A DNA stretch of 36,943 bases, taken from assembly GCA_014801875.1 (NCBI GenBank), contig JAAVDJ010000044.1:1-36943 (forward strand), given 5' to 3'. Below the pieces are notes generated by a model. The model searched no databases. It was not told the DNA's origin and saw nothing but the letters and a program-made list of their open reading frames with translations. A program made the position numbers and the translations under genes. Positions 1-8,558 of this stretch are shown here, piece after piece; the first letter of the stretch is position 1, and each line of letters opens with the position of its first letter. Origin of the DNA: Bacteroides sp. Its GTDB lineage: Bacteria; Bacteroidota; Bacteroidia; Bacteroidales; Muribaculaceae.

Positions 1-76
1 TCCCATTCCGAACAGAGAAGTTAAACCTTATCACGCCGATGGTACTGCGAAAGCGGGAGAGTAGGTAATCGCCCCC
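1..76 (+). rRNA. rrf: 5S ribosomal RNA, 3' part
   Basis: The first bases match the conserved middle and 3' half of bacterial 5S rRNA: CCCATTCCGAACAGAGAAG, then CGCCGATGGTACTGCGAAAG and GGGAGAGTAGGT. The 5' third lies outside the window. The 3' end is placed near position 76, just before the first terminator, and is uncertain by a few bases. The rest of an rRNA operon is expected immediately upstream. Confidence 0.93.
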
Positions 77-81
77 TTAGA

Positions 82-111
82 GAGGAAGCAGAAATGCTTC
101 CTCTTTTTTTT
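82..111 (+). terminator. rRNA operon terminator 1
   Basis: A perfect 9-bp stem (82-90 with 95-103, GAGGAAGCA/TGCTTCCTC) closes a GAAA tetraloop and is followed by eight T residues. It is a strong intrinsic terminator right after the 5S rRNA. Confidence 0.93.
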
Positions 112-137
112 GCCTCGGCGAAAGCTGAGGCTTTTTT
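112..137 (+). terminator. rRNA operon terminator 2 (tandem)
   Basis: This second hairpin directly follows the first. GCCTCGGC pairs with GCTGAGGC through one G-T wobble around another GAAA loop, with six T residues after it. Tandem terminators are common after rRNA operons. No gene is seen between here and 275. Confidence 0.85.
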
Positions 138-236
138 GTATAATGGCTACGCATTCTCTTAGCTCAGTCTACCGGCCATAGAGTGGTTGAACCCTTTTTA
201 TGCTTTAGATTTAGGGACGCTTTCGTTTTTTTTCAT

Positions 237-244
237 TAACTTTG
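237..244 (+). promoter_or_regulatory. Promoter -7 box (TAACTTTG) for the CoA-transferase
   Basis: TAACTTTG fits the Bacteroidota -7 consensus TAnnTTTG. No good TTTG -33 box lies at the usual distance. The box ends 30 bases before the ATG at 275, so an upstream in-frame TTG start at 242 would overlap the promoter; this supports 275 as the start. Confidence 0.6.
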
Positions 245-274
245 TATCATTATTGTCCATTTAATGATGAAAGA

Positions 275-1759
275 ATGAGTTTTCCTTTTATTTCAGCAGA
301 AGAAGCTGCCTCCCACATAAATCATGGTGATAATGTCGCCTTGTCCGGGTTTACAGCTTCCGGTACTCCTAAGAAAGTCACTAAGGCTCTTGCTGAAAGA
401 GCACGTGCTTTTCATGCTGAAGGAAAGCCTTTCAAGATTAATCTCTATACGGGGGCTTCCACAAACGATTTCGTAGACGGAAATCTCACAAGAGCTGATG
501 CGATTGCTCAGCGTGCTCCTTATCAGGGCACACCCGTGACGAGAGAAGCGGCAAACAGTGGGGCTATCCATTATTATGATCCCCATCTTTCCCACATGAC
601 GCAGGATCTTCGTTATGGATTTATCGGTGGTATCGACGTTGCTATCGTTGAAGTGACTGAAATGAATCCGACAGGAGAAGTTATTCTCGGCGCCGGACTG
701 GGGATGACCCCGACTATCGTCCGTATGGCGAAGAAGGTGATAATTGAATATAGCAGTTATTACCGCTCTTCTTTCCGAGGTTTCCATGATAACTACGTGC
801 CTCTCGATCCTCCTCACAGAAGAGAAATACCTATCTATTCCCCGACAGACCGCATTGGTTCACCAATCCTTCAGATTGACCCTGACAAGATAATAGGAGT
901 TGTCCCCTCGAATGAGTCGGAAAGTGTAAGGCAGTTTACCGAACGTACTGACACGACTCGCGCCATAGGCCGAAACGTGGCTTCCTTCCTGGCTTCCGAG
1001 ATGAAAAGAGGTACCATCCCCCCGGGTTTCCTTCCGATACAGAGTGGCGTGGGTAATGTCGCGAATGCAGCTCTCTACGGCCTTGCCGAGAATCCTGACA
1101 TCCCGCAGTTTCAAATGTTCACCGAAATTGTGCAGGATGCTGTCCTTGACCTTATGAAAGAGGGAAAATGCAGTTTTGCCTCCACTTGCGGGTTCGCATT
1201 CTCCGACGAGACCATGTTTTCATTCATGGACGAAATCGATTATTACCGCGACAAGCTTTTGATGCGTCCTTCTGAAATATCCAACAATCCGGAAATCGTG
1301 CGTCGTCTGGGGCTTATAGCGATGAATACTGCTCTTGAATGTGACATCTACGGATTTGTGAATTCCACACACGTAAACGGCACATATGTGATGAATGGGA
1401 TAGGGGGTGCCGGAGATTTTGCCAGAAACGCCTATATCTCCATGTTCCTCTGCCCCTCTATTCAGAAGGGGGGGAGAATTTCCGCGATAGTGCCGATGGT
1501 GAGCCATGTGGACCATACGGACCACTGCGTGCGTGTGATCGTGACTGAGCAAGGTGTCGCCGACCTCCGGGGGAAGGATCCGATGCAAAGGGCAAACTGC
1601 ATTATCGACAACTGTGTTCATCCGGATTATCGCGAGCTTTTGCGTGACTACATACGTTCGTCGCGTCGCGGGCATATCTATCATAACTTGGCGGATGCTT
1701 TCGCTTTCCACAGGGCTTTTGAAGAAACCGGGGATATGAGGAATGCAAGATTCTCGTAG
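275..1759 (+). CDS. Succinyl-CoA:acetate CoA-transferase / acetyl-CoA hydrolase family
   Basis: This 494-residue cytosolic protein belongs to the class I CoA-transferase family (AcetylCoA_hydro N- and C-terminal domains). It moves CoA between carboxylic acids, in this phylum most likely from succinyl-CoA or propionyl-CoA to acetate, as part of succinate/propionate fermentation. The motif FTEIVQD (residues 282-288) holds the expected nucleophilic glutamate, E284. GAGLGMTP (139-146) and the glycine-rich GIGGAGDF near residue 390 are also typical, and the length is normal. The start at 275 is preferred because a -7 box covers the longer alternative. A 41-base gap to miaB on the same strand suggests cotranscription. 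The family also includes hydrolases and propionyl-CoA:succinate transferases, so the exact substrate pair is inferred. Confidence 0.9.
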   Translation: MSFPFISAEEAASHINHGDNVALSGFTASGTPKKVTKALAERARAFHAEGKPFKINLYTGASTNDFVDGNLTRADAIAQRAPYQGTPVTREAANSGAIHYYDPHLSHMTQDLRYGFIGGIDVAIVEVTEMNPTGEVILGAGLGMTPTIVRMAKKVIIEYSSYYRSSFRGFHDNYVPLDPPHRREIPIYSPTDRIGSPILQIDPDKIIGVVPSNESESVRQFTERTDTTRAIGRNVASFLASEMKRGTIPPGFLPIQSGVGNVANAALYGLAENPDIPQFQMFTEIVQDAVLDLMKEGKCSFASTCGFAFSDETMFSFMDEIDYYRDKLLMRPSEISNNPEIVRRLGLIAMNTALECDIYGFVNSTHVNGTYVMNGIGGAGDFARNAYISMFLCPSIQKGGRISAIVPMVSHVDHTDHCVRVIVTEQGVADLRGKDPMQRANCIIDNCVHPDYRELLRDYIRSSRRGHIYHNLADAFAFHRAFEETGDMRNARFS

Positions 1760-1800
1760 GAGAAGACGCAGGGAATTATAGAATAAATGAATTAAGATTG

Positions 1801-3159
1801 ATGTTCCAGATACAACCAGAGAAAGACACGGTGAAGCGTGTCAGAATTGAAACTTACGGGTGCCAGATGAATGTGGCGGATTCCGAAGTTGTAGCGGCTA
1901 TGATGTCGCTTGCCGGTTATGAGCCGACTGAGGTTGACGGGGAGGCTGCGGCTGTCCTTCTCAACACGTGTTCCATACGGGAGAATGCGGAGCAGAAGAT
2001 TTATTCCCGTATAGCTTATTGGAATGCTTTGCGCCGCAAGCTGGGGCGAAATATCATAATAGGTGTGATTGGATGTATGGCCGAACGCCTTAAACATCGC
2101 CTTATCGAGGAATATGGGGTGGATGTGGTGGCCGGTCCGGATTCTTATCTGGATATCCCTAATCTGATTGCTTCAGCCGAAGCAGGAGAGAAGGCCATAA
2201 ACATAGACCTGTCTACGACGGAGACTTACCGGGATGTGCTTCCGCGCCGTCTTGGAGCTTCTTCCATCAGCGGTTTCATTTCAATCATGAGGGGATGCAA
2301 CAATTTCTGTTCATATTGCATTGTCCCCTATACCCGCGGACGAGAGCGCAGCAGAGAGCCCCGAAGCATCCTGAAGGAGCTTTCCGATCTCCGCGCCCGT
2401 GGCTTCCGCGAGGCGACACTTCTCGGCCAGAATGTAGACAGCTACCACTATACCGATGAAAACGGAAAAGAGACCGGTTTCCACGAGTTGCTGGCTATGG
2501 TGGCGGAGGCGGCTCCGGATATGCGCATACGTTTCACTACGTCGCATCCTAAGGATATGAGCGATGCCACACTGGAGACGATGGCTAAATATCCTAATAT
2601 CGCACGCCATATCCATCTGCCGGTGCAGAGCGGTAGCGACACGGTGTTGAAACTGATGAACAGGAAATACACACGCGAATGGTATCTTGACAGAATAGCT
2701 GCCATACGCCGAATCCTCCCGGACGCGGGAATTTCCACGGACCTTTTCACTGGCTTCCATAATGAGACGGAGGAGGATTTCCAACAGACCCTCTCGCTTA
2801 TGAGGGAGGTGGGTTATGATTCGGCTTTCATGTTTAAATATTCCGAACGTCCGGGCACCTTCGCTTCCAAGCATCTTCCTGACAATGTGCCGGAGGAAGT
2901 GAAAATCGAACGTCTCAACCGTATGATAGCCCTCCAGAACGAATTGTCGGCCATGAGCAACCGTGCTGATATCGGGAAGGAATTCGAAGTGCTTGTCGAA
3001 GGGCGCTCGAAGCGTAATGCAGATGAATATTTCGGCAGGACAAGCCAGAATAAGGTGGTTGTATTCCCTAAAGAAAACACAAAACCCGGAGATTTCGTCC
3101 GGGTCATGATAACGGAGGCGGGGAGCGCCACCCTCAAAGGTCATTTGACAGGGGAATAA
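1801..3159 (+). CDS. miaB: tRNA-2-methylthio-N6-dimethylallyladenosine synthase MiaB
   Basis: A radical-SAM methylthiotransferase that adds a methylthio group to i6A37 in tRNAs reading UNN codons. In 452 residues it shows all three MTTase parts. The N-terminal UPF0004 domain has its cluster cysteines C21 (YGCQMN), C57 (NTCSIRE) and C92 (GCMAER). The radical-SAM core has C166, C170 and C173 in RGCNNFCSYC, followed by VPYTRGRERSR. A C-terminal TRAM domain covers roughly 385-452. The CSIRENAEQK motif points to MiaB rather than MtaB or RimO. An ATG at 1801 is preferred over the TTG directly before it. Its last 26 bases overlap the 3' end of the convergent coiled-coil gene. Confidence 0.96.
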   Translation: MFQIQPEKDTVKRVRIETYGCQMNVADSEVVAAMMSLAGYEPTEVDGEAAAVLLNTCSIRENAEQKIYSRIAYWNALRRKLGRNIIIGVIGCMAERLKHRLIEEYGVDVVAGPDSYLDIPNLIASAEAGEKAINIDLSTTETYRDVLPRRLGASSISGFISIMRGCNNFCSYCIVPYTRGRERSREPRSILKELSDLRARGFREATLLGQNVDSYHYTDENGKETGFHELLAMVAEAAPDMRIRFTTSHPKDMSDATLETMAKYPNIARHIHLPVQSGSDTVLKLMNRKYTREWYLDRIAAIRRILPDAGISTDLFTGFHNETEEDFQQTLSLMREVGYDSAFMFKYSERPGTFASKHLPDNVPEEVKIERLNRMIALQNELSAMSNRADIGKEFEVLVEGRSKRNADEYFGRTSQNKVVVFPKENTKPGDFVRVMITEAGSATLKGHLTGE

Positions 3160-3907
3160 GCCAGTCGTCTTCATCTGTCTTCCCGGGTGGCACACGCAGT
3201 TCGCCGGGTGCCGGATCCTTTGCGGGCTTCTTCCGGCGTAGAGCTGCGTCAAGCCTTCCGACTTCGGCATCCCTTTTCGTAGGAGTGTCATCAAGCCAGT
3301 CGTTCTCCACTTCTGCGGCAGTGTCGCGGATGTCATCCACCGGTTCGTCGGCAGACAATTCCGATTCAGATTTAATGGACTCGCTTTTCTCCCTGAAAGC
3401 GGGTCCTTCCTGTTTTTTCGGAGGTTTTTCCTTTTTTATCGGTGGAGGGGGAGGGGCCGGTGCATCCATATGGATGGTCTCGAAAAGATCATAGTTGTCT
3501 TTCTCCCCAAGACGTCGGCGTGCGTCTTCAAGGCGCCCGCGCAGCATATTGATTGTCTTTTCGTAATTACGTTTGATAGACTCGAATTGGAGGAGCTGCT
3601 TATTGAATTGTGCGATTTTCTCATCCACGCTAATATGCTCTGCAAGATCGGCGCGGGTCATATCCAGTTCGCGCTTTACGGCCACAAGCTCATTGTCTTT
3701 GGCGATAAGGCGTTCTGAAAGTTCTGTAAGAGAGACTGTCAGACGCACACTCTCTCGCCTTTGCTCCTCCAGCATGTCGAGGGTCTCCCTCAGCTTTTCA
3801 TCTGTTGTCATGAGGTCAGTCGTTAATTGGTCGAGGGCGTGGCAAGCCATCTTTGGATGACGCCACACCCTCCATACTGTCCAATCTATTAAGAAACCGG
3901 CAGCCAT
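3134..3907 (-). CDS. Coiled-coil protein of unknown function
   Basis: I do not recognise a family for this 257-residue protein. Residues from about 25 to 155 are a heptad-rich, highly charged alpha-helical stretch, very probably a coiled coil. A PAPPPPPIKKEKPPKK-type proline/lysine linker follows, and then an acidic low-complexity tail. There is no signal peptide. It starts four bases after the stop of the receiver/PEP-synthase-like gene, so it is the last gene of that operon and may be a scaffold or partner for that protein (inference). Start codons at M20 or M33 are also possible, because the first 20 residues do not look like coiled coil. Its 3' end overlaps miaB by 26 bases in the opposite direction. 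Confidence 0.75.
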   Translation of the reverse strand: MAAGFLIDWTVWRVWRHPKMACHALDQLTTDLMTTDEKLRETLDMLEEQRRESVRLTVSLTELSERLIAKDNELVAVKRELDMTRADLAEHISVDEKIAQFNKQLLQFESIKRNYEKTINMLRGRLEDARRRLGEKDNYDLFETIHMDAPAPPPPPIKKEKPPKKQEGPAFREKSESIKSESELSADEPVDDIRDTAAEVENDWLDDTPTKRDAEVGRLDAALRRKKPAKDPAPGELRVPPGKTDEDDWLIPLSNDL

Positions 3908-3911
3908 CGGC

Positions 3912-6899
3912 TCAGCTGTCGGGATGCCATTTCTTCACGATGCCCCTTCCTTTGCGCCCGTTTATAGCGATGGTGAGAGGGGATTCGAATTTCACTATCC
4001 TTACGTTTTCGGAATCATAGACAGCCGGGAGACTGTCAAGATAGGCACTGTCGTAGACTCCTTGATTATGCACGGGATCTACCGTGAAATAACCTACTCC
4101 GAAAGATGTGAGGTTTTGGAAGAAGTGGGTGCCTTGTGAAGGCTCGATATGATATCCCGGGAGTGCGGATTCAACAATCAGACGCGCTCCGGCAATCTGA
4201 GGCCAGCGCACGGGCACACCCAAGGCAGGATCTGAAGAACCCCAGCGGCCCGGTCCTATGAGGATGTAAGGCTCGTTGGTGTCGACAAACTCCTTGTTGA
4301 TTTTCTCTATTTCACGCGCCACCTCCGGATTACGCGCACTGTTGAAGGTCTGTGGCTTTATGTAGACAACGTAGCGCACATTGTCCATCAGACCATGCCC
4401 CAAAGCTGTCTCCGAGCGGAGGATAAGCTCACTGTCCTCAACTTCGAGGATACTGTCGTCAAGCATCTCTTTTTTGTCGACAATCGGGCGTATCTGAAGC
4501 CAATAGAGCACACCCTTCTCCTTCTTTGAGTTGGCCGACGGGTCGATGATTCCGGCGAACTCTATTTCGACGGGGCGCCCCATCTCGTATTGTCCGGTGG
4601 AAAGCATGAAATCCACGGCATCTGCGAGAGGATACACTTTCTGTCGGAGCACGTTTGCGAAGGTTACCACCTTGCGTCCGGGACCGGTTGCCGAATCACG
4701 CAACATTCGATCCTGAAAATCGAATGTGGAGACCATATATTTCAGTGCGCCGGTCTTGAAAGCATCCGCCACCGGTATCTTCACGATGTTGAAACCGTCG
4801 TCGGGAGTGAAATCCGATGTGGCCGGAGGGGTAGGAGCGAGCGCATAGAGGTTGGTCTGTGTGTCTCGCAGAGCGAGGTCTACAGTGGAGGTCTGCAATA
4901 CATGGTCCGGATGTTTCGGGGAGAAACGGAGCGACAGCCCACCGTCAACGATATATTTCCCGAGACCGACAGCAATTTCAGCCACACCATCTTCAGCCAC
5001 CTCATCGTTGATGGGGTAATAGTTGAGAGACCTCCCCACACCCGAGAAGCTCGGATAATAATAATCGCCGTGAGTCTCACCGACCACTTCCTGAAGGATT
5101 ATGGCCATCTTCTCCTGGTCGATGACATTACTTGTAGCGTTCATGTAAGCCTTTGAATCTGCGAAGAACACAGAGGCATAGACACTCTTCACGGCATCGC
5201 TGAGCATCCGCAGCATGACATCCTTCTCCTTCAGATGCGGAATCATATAGGTGGAATATATTCCGGCGAACGGCTGGTAATGGGAGTCTTCGAGAAGGGA
5301 AGAACTACGCACGGCCAGAGGTTTGTCTATGACATCGAAGAGAGCAAGGAAATTATCGATAAGTTCTTCCGGAAGGCGAGCCTCAAGGAAGTGATGCAGA
5401 ATTTCCTCGTCGGGACGATCTGAAAGGGCGATGGGGTAGAGAGAGTTGAGTTCCATGAACTGGTCGAAGATATCCGTACAGAGCACGACCGTGCGGGGTA
5501 TCGTTATCTGAAGACCTTGGAAATCATCACACACCGGGTTACGCTTGATGATCTGGTCGATGAAAGCGAGGCCACGCCCTTTCCCTCCGAGCGAACCCTC
5601 CCCTATACGGGCGAAGTTGCTGTAGAAGTCGAAACGGTCTTTACGGAAAATCGCCACGACTCCGCGGTTTTTCATGCGGCGGTATTTGACGATACACTCA
5701 AAGATGAGTTTTCTGACCACCGGAGCCTCTTCGATTTTCGAGAAGGTGTATCTTTTCACCACATCGGCAATCGGGAAGAGCGCGCGGGAATAAAGCCAGC
5801 GCGAGACGTCGTTCTTGCTGCAATGGTAGAAGAGGGCGTCAGACGGAATATTGTAAATCTGGGTCTGGAGCCCTTTCAAATCCTTTATGCGCATGATTTC
5901 ATCGCCTGAAGCGGGATCTTTCACGATGAAATCGCCGAAACCGAAATGGTAGCCCACGGCATTCCGGAGATCTTGGGGAAGTGTCTTGGAGTTTTTGTCA
6001 AGGAAAGTGTAGCCTGCGGCTTCCACCTTCAGACGGTTGTCGCTTTCCTGGCTCTCCACGATGATAGGGATGAAAGGCTGTCGCTCGCGGACATATTCCG
6101 CGAAACGCATTCCGGCGTCAGGATCTTTCTCCCCGGCACGCGGGAAACGCACGTCGGAGATGATGCCGAGCATATTGTGGCCGTATTTATCGAAAAGAGC
6201 CTGCGCCTCCTCGTAGTCGCGCGCGAAGAGCACCTTCGGACGCCCCCTCATTCGAAGCATCTGCTCGTGTTCGTTAAGAGCCTCCGTGGAGAATTCCATC
6301 GATTGCTTGAGCAGATATTTGAAGAGGTGAGGGAGAACGGAGGAATAGAAGCGTATGGAGTCTTCTATGAGCAGGACCGCCTGCACGCCTACATCGAGGA
6401 TATCGTTTTCAGCGTTCATGCGGTCTTCTATAAGCTTTATTATGGCGAGGATGAGATCAACGTTTCCGAGCCAGGAGAAGACATAGTCCACTCCAGCCAG
6501 GTCTTCGTTGGCAATGCGGCGGCGCACCTCCTTGGAGAAGGGGGTGAGCACAACGAAAGGAATTTCCGGATAGAGAGCATCGATTTTTTTCGCCTCCAGG
6601 AAGGTCTCGCTCACGTCGACACCCGGCATCGCTATGATGAGGTCGAAATGTTTTGCTGCAAGCTGTTCGTAGGCCTCGGCGTAATTCGCTGCTTTCACAA
6701 AGCGCGGAGGAGAGGAGAGGTTGAGGGAGACATATTCGAAATATACCTGCTCCTCCACCCTGCCGTCTTCCTCCATCATGAAGGCATCGTAGGGGGTGGC
6801 GATGAGGAGCACGTTGAAAATCCGCTTCTGCATAAGGCGCTGGAAAGCGGTCTCCTTCAGGTATAGCTGGGAGAGAAGGGAATCGTTTACGCTTTGCAT
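3912..6899 (-). CDS. Receiver domains fused to a PEP-synthase-like N-terminal domain
   Basis: A 995-residue cytosolic multidomain protein. Residues 28-160 resemble a degenerate response-regulator receiver. Residues 172-315 form a better receiver, with VLLIED (D180), the likely phospho-acceptor D249 in ISDVRFPR, and K302 in FLDKNS. From about 428 it matches the nucleotide-binding N-terminal domain of PEP synthase/pyruvate phosphate dikinase (ARIGEGSLGGKGRG, then AVRSSSLLEDS). The swivelling phosphohistidine domain (TxGGxxSH) and the C-terminal PEP-binding barrel of true PEP synthases are absent; instead there is a conserved-looking C-terminus with IGPGRWGSSDP. It is therefore unlikely to make PEP by the usual route. 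Similar proteins in Bacteroidota are often labelled putative PEP synthase. It overlaps hemD by 13 bases and is followed after 4 bases by the coiled-coil gene. Confidence 0.85.
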   Translation of the reverse strand: MQSVNDSLLSQLYLKETAFQRLMQKRIFNVLLIATPYDAFMMEEDGRVEEQVYFEYVSLNLSSPPRFVKAANYAEAYEQLAAKHFDLIIAMPGVDVSETFLEAKKIDALYPEIPFVVLTPFSKEVRRRIANEDLAGVDYVFSWLGNVDLILAIIKLIEDRMNAENDILDVGVQAVLLIEDSIRFYSSVLPHLFKYLLKQSMEFSTEALNEHEQMLRMRGRPKVLFARDYEEAQALFDKYGHNMLGIISDVRFPRAGEKDPDAGMRFAEYVRERQPFIPIIVESQESDNRLKVEAAGYTFLDKNSKTLPQDLRNAVGYHFGFGDFIVKDPASGDEIMRIKDLKGLQTQIYNIPSDALFYHCSKNDVSRWLYSRALFPIADVVKRYTFSKIEEAPVVRKLIFECIVKYRRMKNRGVVAIFRKDRFDFYSNFARIGEGSLGGKGRGLAFIDQIIKRNPVCDDFQGLQITIPRTVVLCTDIFDQFMELNSLYPIALSDRPDEEILHHFLEARLPEELIDNFLALFDVIDKPLAVRSSSLLEDSHYQPFAGIYSTYMIPHLKEKDVMLRMLSDAVKSVYASVFFADSKAYMNATSNVIDQEKMAIILQEVVGETHGDYYYPSFSGVGRSLNYYPINDEVAEDGVAEIAVGLGKYIVDGGLSLRFSPKHPDHVLQTSTVDLALRDTQTNLYALAPTPPATSDFTPDDGFNIVKIPVADAFKTGALKYMVSTFDFQDRMLRDSATGPGRKVVTFANVLRQKVYPLADAVDFMLSTGQYEMGRPVEIEFAGIIDPSANSKKEKGVLYWLQIRPIVDKKEMLDDSILEVEDSELILRSETALGHGLMDNVRYVVYIKPQTFNSARNPEVAREIEKINKEFVDTNEPYILIGPGRWGSSDPALGVPVRWPQIAGARLIVESALPGYHIEPSQGTHFFQNLTSFGVGYFTVDPVHNQGVYDSAYLDSLPAVYDSENVRIVKFESPLTIAINGRKGRGIVKKWHPDS

Positions 6900-7651
6900 G
6901 ATTCCAGATATTTGTCGAGGGCGGCGGTCATCGATGGAGTCGCGGGGGTCGGAGCCTCTATGGCGAGCTCAAGGCCGGCGTCTTTCACAGCCTGCACGGT
7001 CGGAGCGCCGAATGCGCCTATGGCCATCTTCTGCTCTCCGTTTTTCACGAAATCGGGGAAATTCTTTTTCAGGGATTCGATTCCGGCGGGGCTGAAGAAA
7101 ATTATGAGGTCATAGTCAAACGGCTCGTCCGGAGTGAAGTCGTTGCTGACGGTGCGATACATCACTGCCGGAGTGAACTTTATGCCCGCTTTGACAAGAG
7201 GCGCGAAGTCTTCGTTGGTCTGCATATCGGATATGGGGAAGAGAATCTTCTCCTTGGTGTTCTTCTGAAGAGCCGCGAGAAACTGTGAGTCTGCGAGACT
7301 CCCTGTCTGGCCGAAGGATATCTTCCTTTTGCGATAGACGATATATTTCTGTAGATAAAGGGCTATGGGCTCCGTGGTGCAGAAATAACGCATTGTGTCG
7401 GGCACATGGACGCGGCTTTCCTCACAAAGACGGAAGAAATTGTCGACAGCTGTGCGGGAATTGAAAATGACAGCGGTGAAATCGGCAAGGTTGATTTTTG
7501 ACTGACGGAATTCCTTTGCGGAAAGACCCTCAACCTTGATCATGGGGCGGAACACAATCTCCACATTGTGTTTGGCCGCGATGTCGAAATAAGGTGATTT
7601 TTCGGATGCCGGCTTGGGCTGAGAAACTAATATCTTCTTAATTTTCATCAT
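6887..7651 (-). CDS. hemD: Uroporphyrinogen-III synthase
   Basis: HemD cyclises hydroxymethylbilane to uroporphyrinogen III in tetrapyrrole synthesis. The 254-residue protein has the two-lobed HemD layout: an N-terminal lobe with KKILVSQPKP and an AVIFNSRTAVDNF motif, and a second lobe with DLIIFFSPAGIESLKKNFP and AIGAFGAPTVQAVKDAG. The last two match the loosely conserved TSxxG and GxxTAxAxxxxG features of a family with little sequence identity. Two adjacent ATGs (7651 and 7648) are possible starts. It overlaps the next gene by 13 bases and follows the DUF4271 gene after 37 bases. No other heme gene is in the window. Confidence 0.88.
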   Translation of the reverse strand: MMKIKKILVSQPKPASEKSPYFDIAAKHNVEIVFRPMIKVEGLSAKEFRQSKINLADFTAVIFNSRTAVDNFFRLCEESRVHVPDTMRYFCTTEPIALYLQKYIVYRKRKISFGQTGSLADSQFLAALQKNTKEKILFPISDMQTNEDFAPLVKAGIKFTPAVMYRTVSNDFTPDEPFDYDLIIFFSPAGIESLKKNFPDFVKNGEQKMAIGAFGAPTVQAVKDAGLELAIEAPTPATPSMTAALDKYLESCKA

Positions 7652-7688
7652 GAATAGTTTTTGTTTTCCTTTGGAAGGGAAAATCTCG

Positions 7689-8558
7689 TCACCGTACCAA
7701 TCCTATTAGCAGCAAGGTGCCGAGACAGGTAAGAATCAAAGGTACTATTTCCAGACTGCAAAGGTAGTATAAAAAAAGCACCCACGACGAAAATTGAGTG
7801 AAAAAAATCCTGAAACCCTTCCAGATGAATATGATTTTTGCGATTGTGAATGTGGCGAAAGCCGTCAGGAGCACCACAGATGCCCATTCCGGATAGAAAA
7901 TTGATATGAGCGCGAGGGGAAACCACAGGAAACTGAGCAGACCCTGACTGGAGGAAAAACCTTTGAGCCATATCTTGGCATGTCGGAGGTCGGAAAAGAC
8001 TGTCCCTACGGTCGTGTAGGCAATCGCCATGAAGGCGGTGTAGGCCACAGCCATCCCTATGCAAATCCCCATGGATATGGCCGGATGAACCATAAGACCT
8101 TCCGGCTTGGGGAGGGAGAAGGTATAGCCCCCAATACTGAAGGGGGGAAGGCGAAGGAAGGAGAAGAGGATGATTCCTGCCGAGAAGCTCCAAAGCAGAT
8201 TGAGAAGGACGAGAAACGTGGTTTCCCTCACTGTCTCGTCGAATACGTTATGACGCAGCCGGGTGTCCACAAGATTCCTCCGCAGACTCGTCACATATTT
8301 GCGATTGTTGCGGAAGCGCAATCCTATGATTGCGAAAAGCACTATGATCGAGGCAAGGATTATTGACATTCCCGTCGATTCCCCCGGACGAGGTTTGACC
8401 TCAACTTTCGGAGGCGCCGTCATCACCACGCCATAGACATGCTCAATGGTGTCTGTTGCGACAGTATCGGCCGTAGTGGTATTCGGCCGGGTGACTTTCC
8501 CGATGTGGTGGATGGAGTCTGTGGTGACGTTTTGGGGTATGCTGTCGGTCATAGCCAT
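7689..8558 (-). CDS. DUF4271 integral membrane protein
   Basis: A 289-residue inner-membrane protein matching the Bacteroidota-specific DUF4271 family by layout and sequence feel. A soluble threonine- and proline-rich N-terminal tail of about 80 residues is followed by a hydrophobic segment near 83-101, a basic RFRNNRKY stretch, and about six further helices up to the C-terminus. Its function is unknown. This family is commonly found upstream of hemD in Bacteroides relatives, as it is here. It overlaps the end of the epimerase gene by 10 bases, so translational coupling is likely. A short N-terminal tail rather than a signal peptide fits an N-in topology. Confidence 0.82.
   Translation of the reverse strand: MAMTDSIPQNVTTDSIHHIGKVTRPNTTTADTVATDTIEHVYGVVMTAPPKVEVKPRPGESTGMSIILASIIVLFAIIGLRFRNNRKYVTSLRRNLVDTRLRHNVFDETVRETTFLVLLNLLWSFSAGIILFSFLRLPPFSIGGYTFSLPKPEGLMVHPAISMGICIGMAVAYTAFMAIAYTTVGTVFSDLRHAKIWLKGFSSSQGLLSFLWFPLALISIFYPEWASVVLLTAFATFTIAKIIFIWKGFRIFFTQFSSWVLFLYYLCSLEIVPLILTCLGTLLLIGLVR

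Noticed and set aside
5946-6866. 306-codon frame on the plus strand
   Set aside because: It is the antisense of the receiver/PEP-synthase-like gene, which has clear domain motifs on the minus strand.
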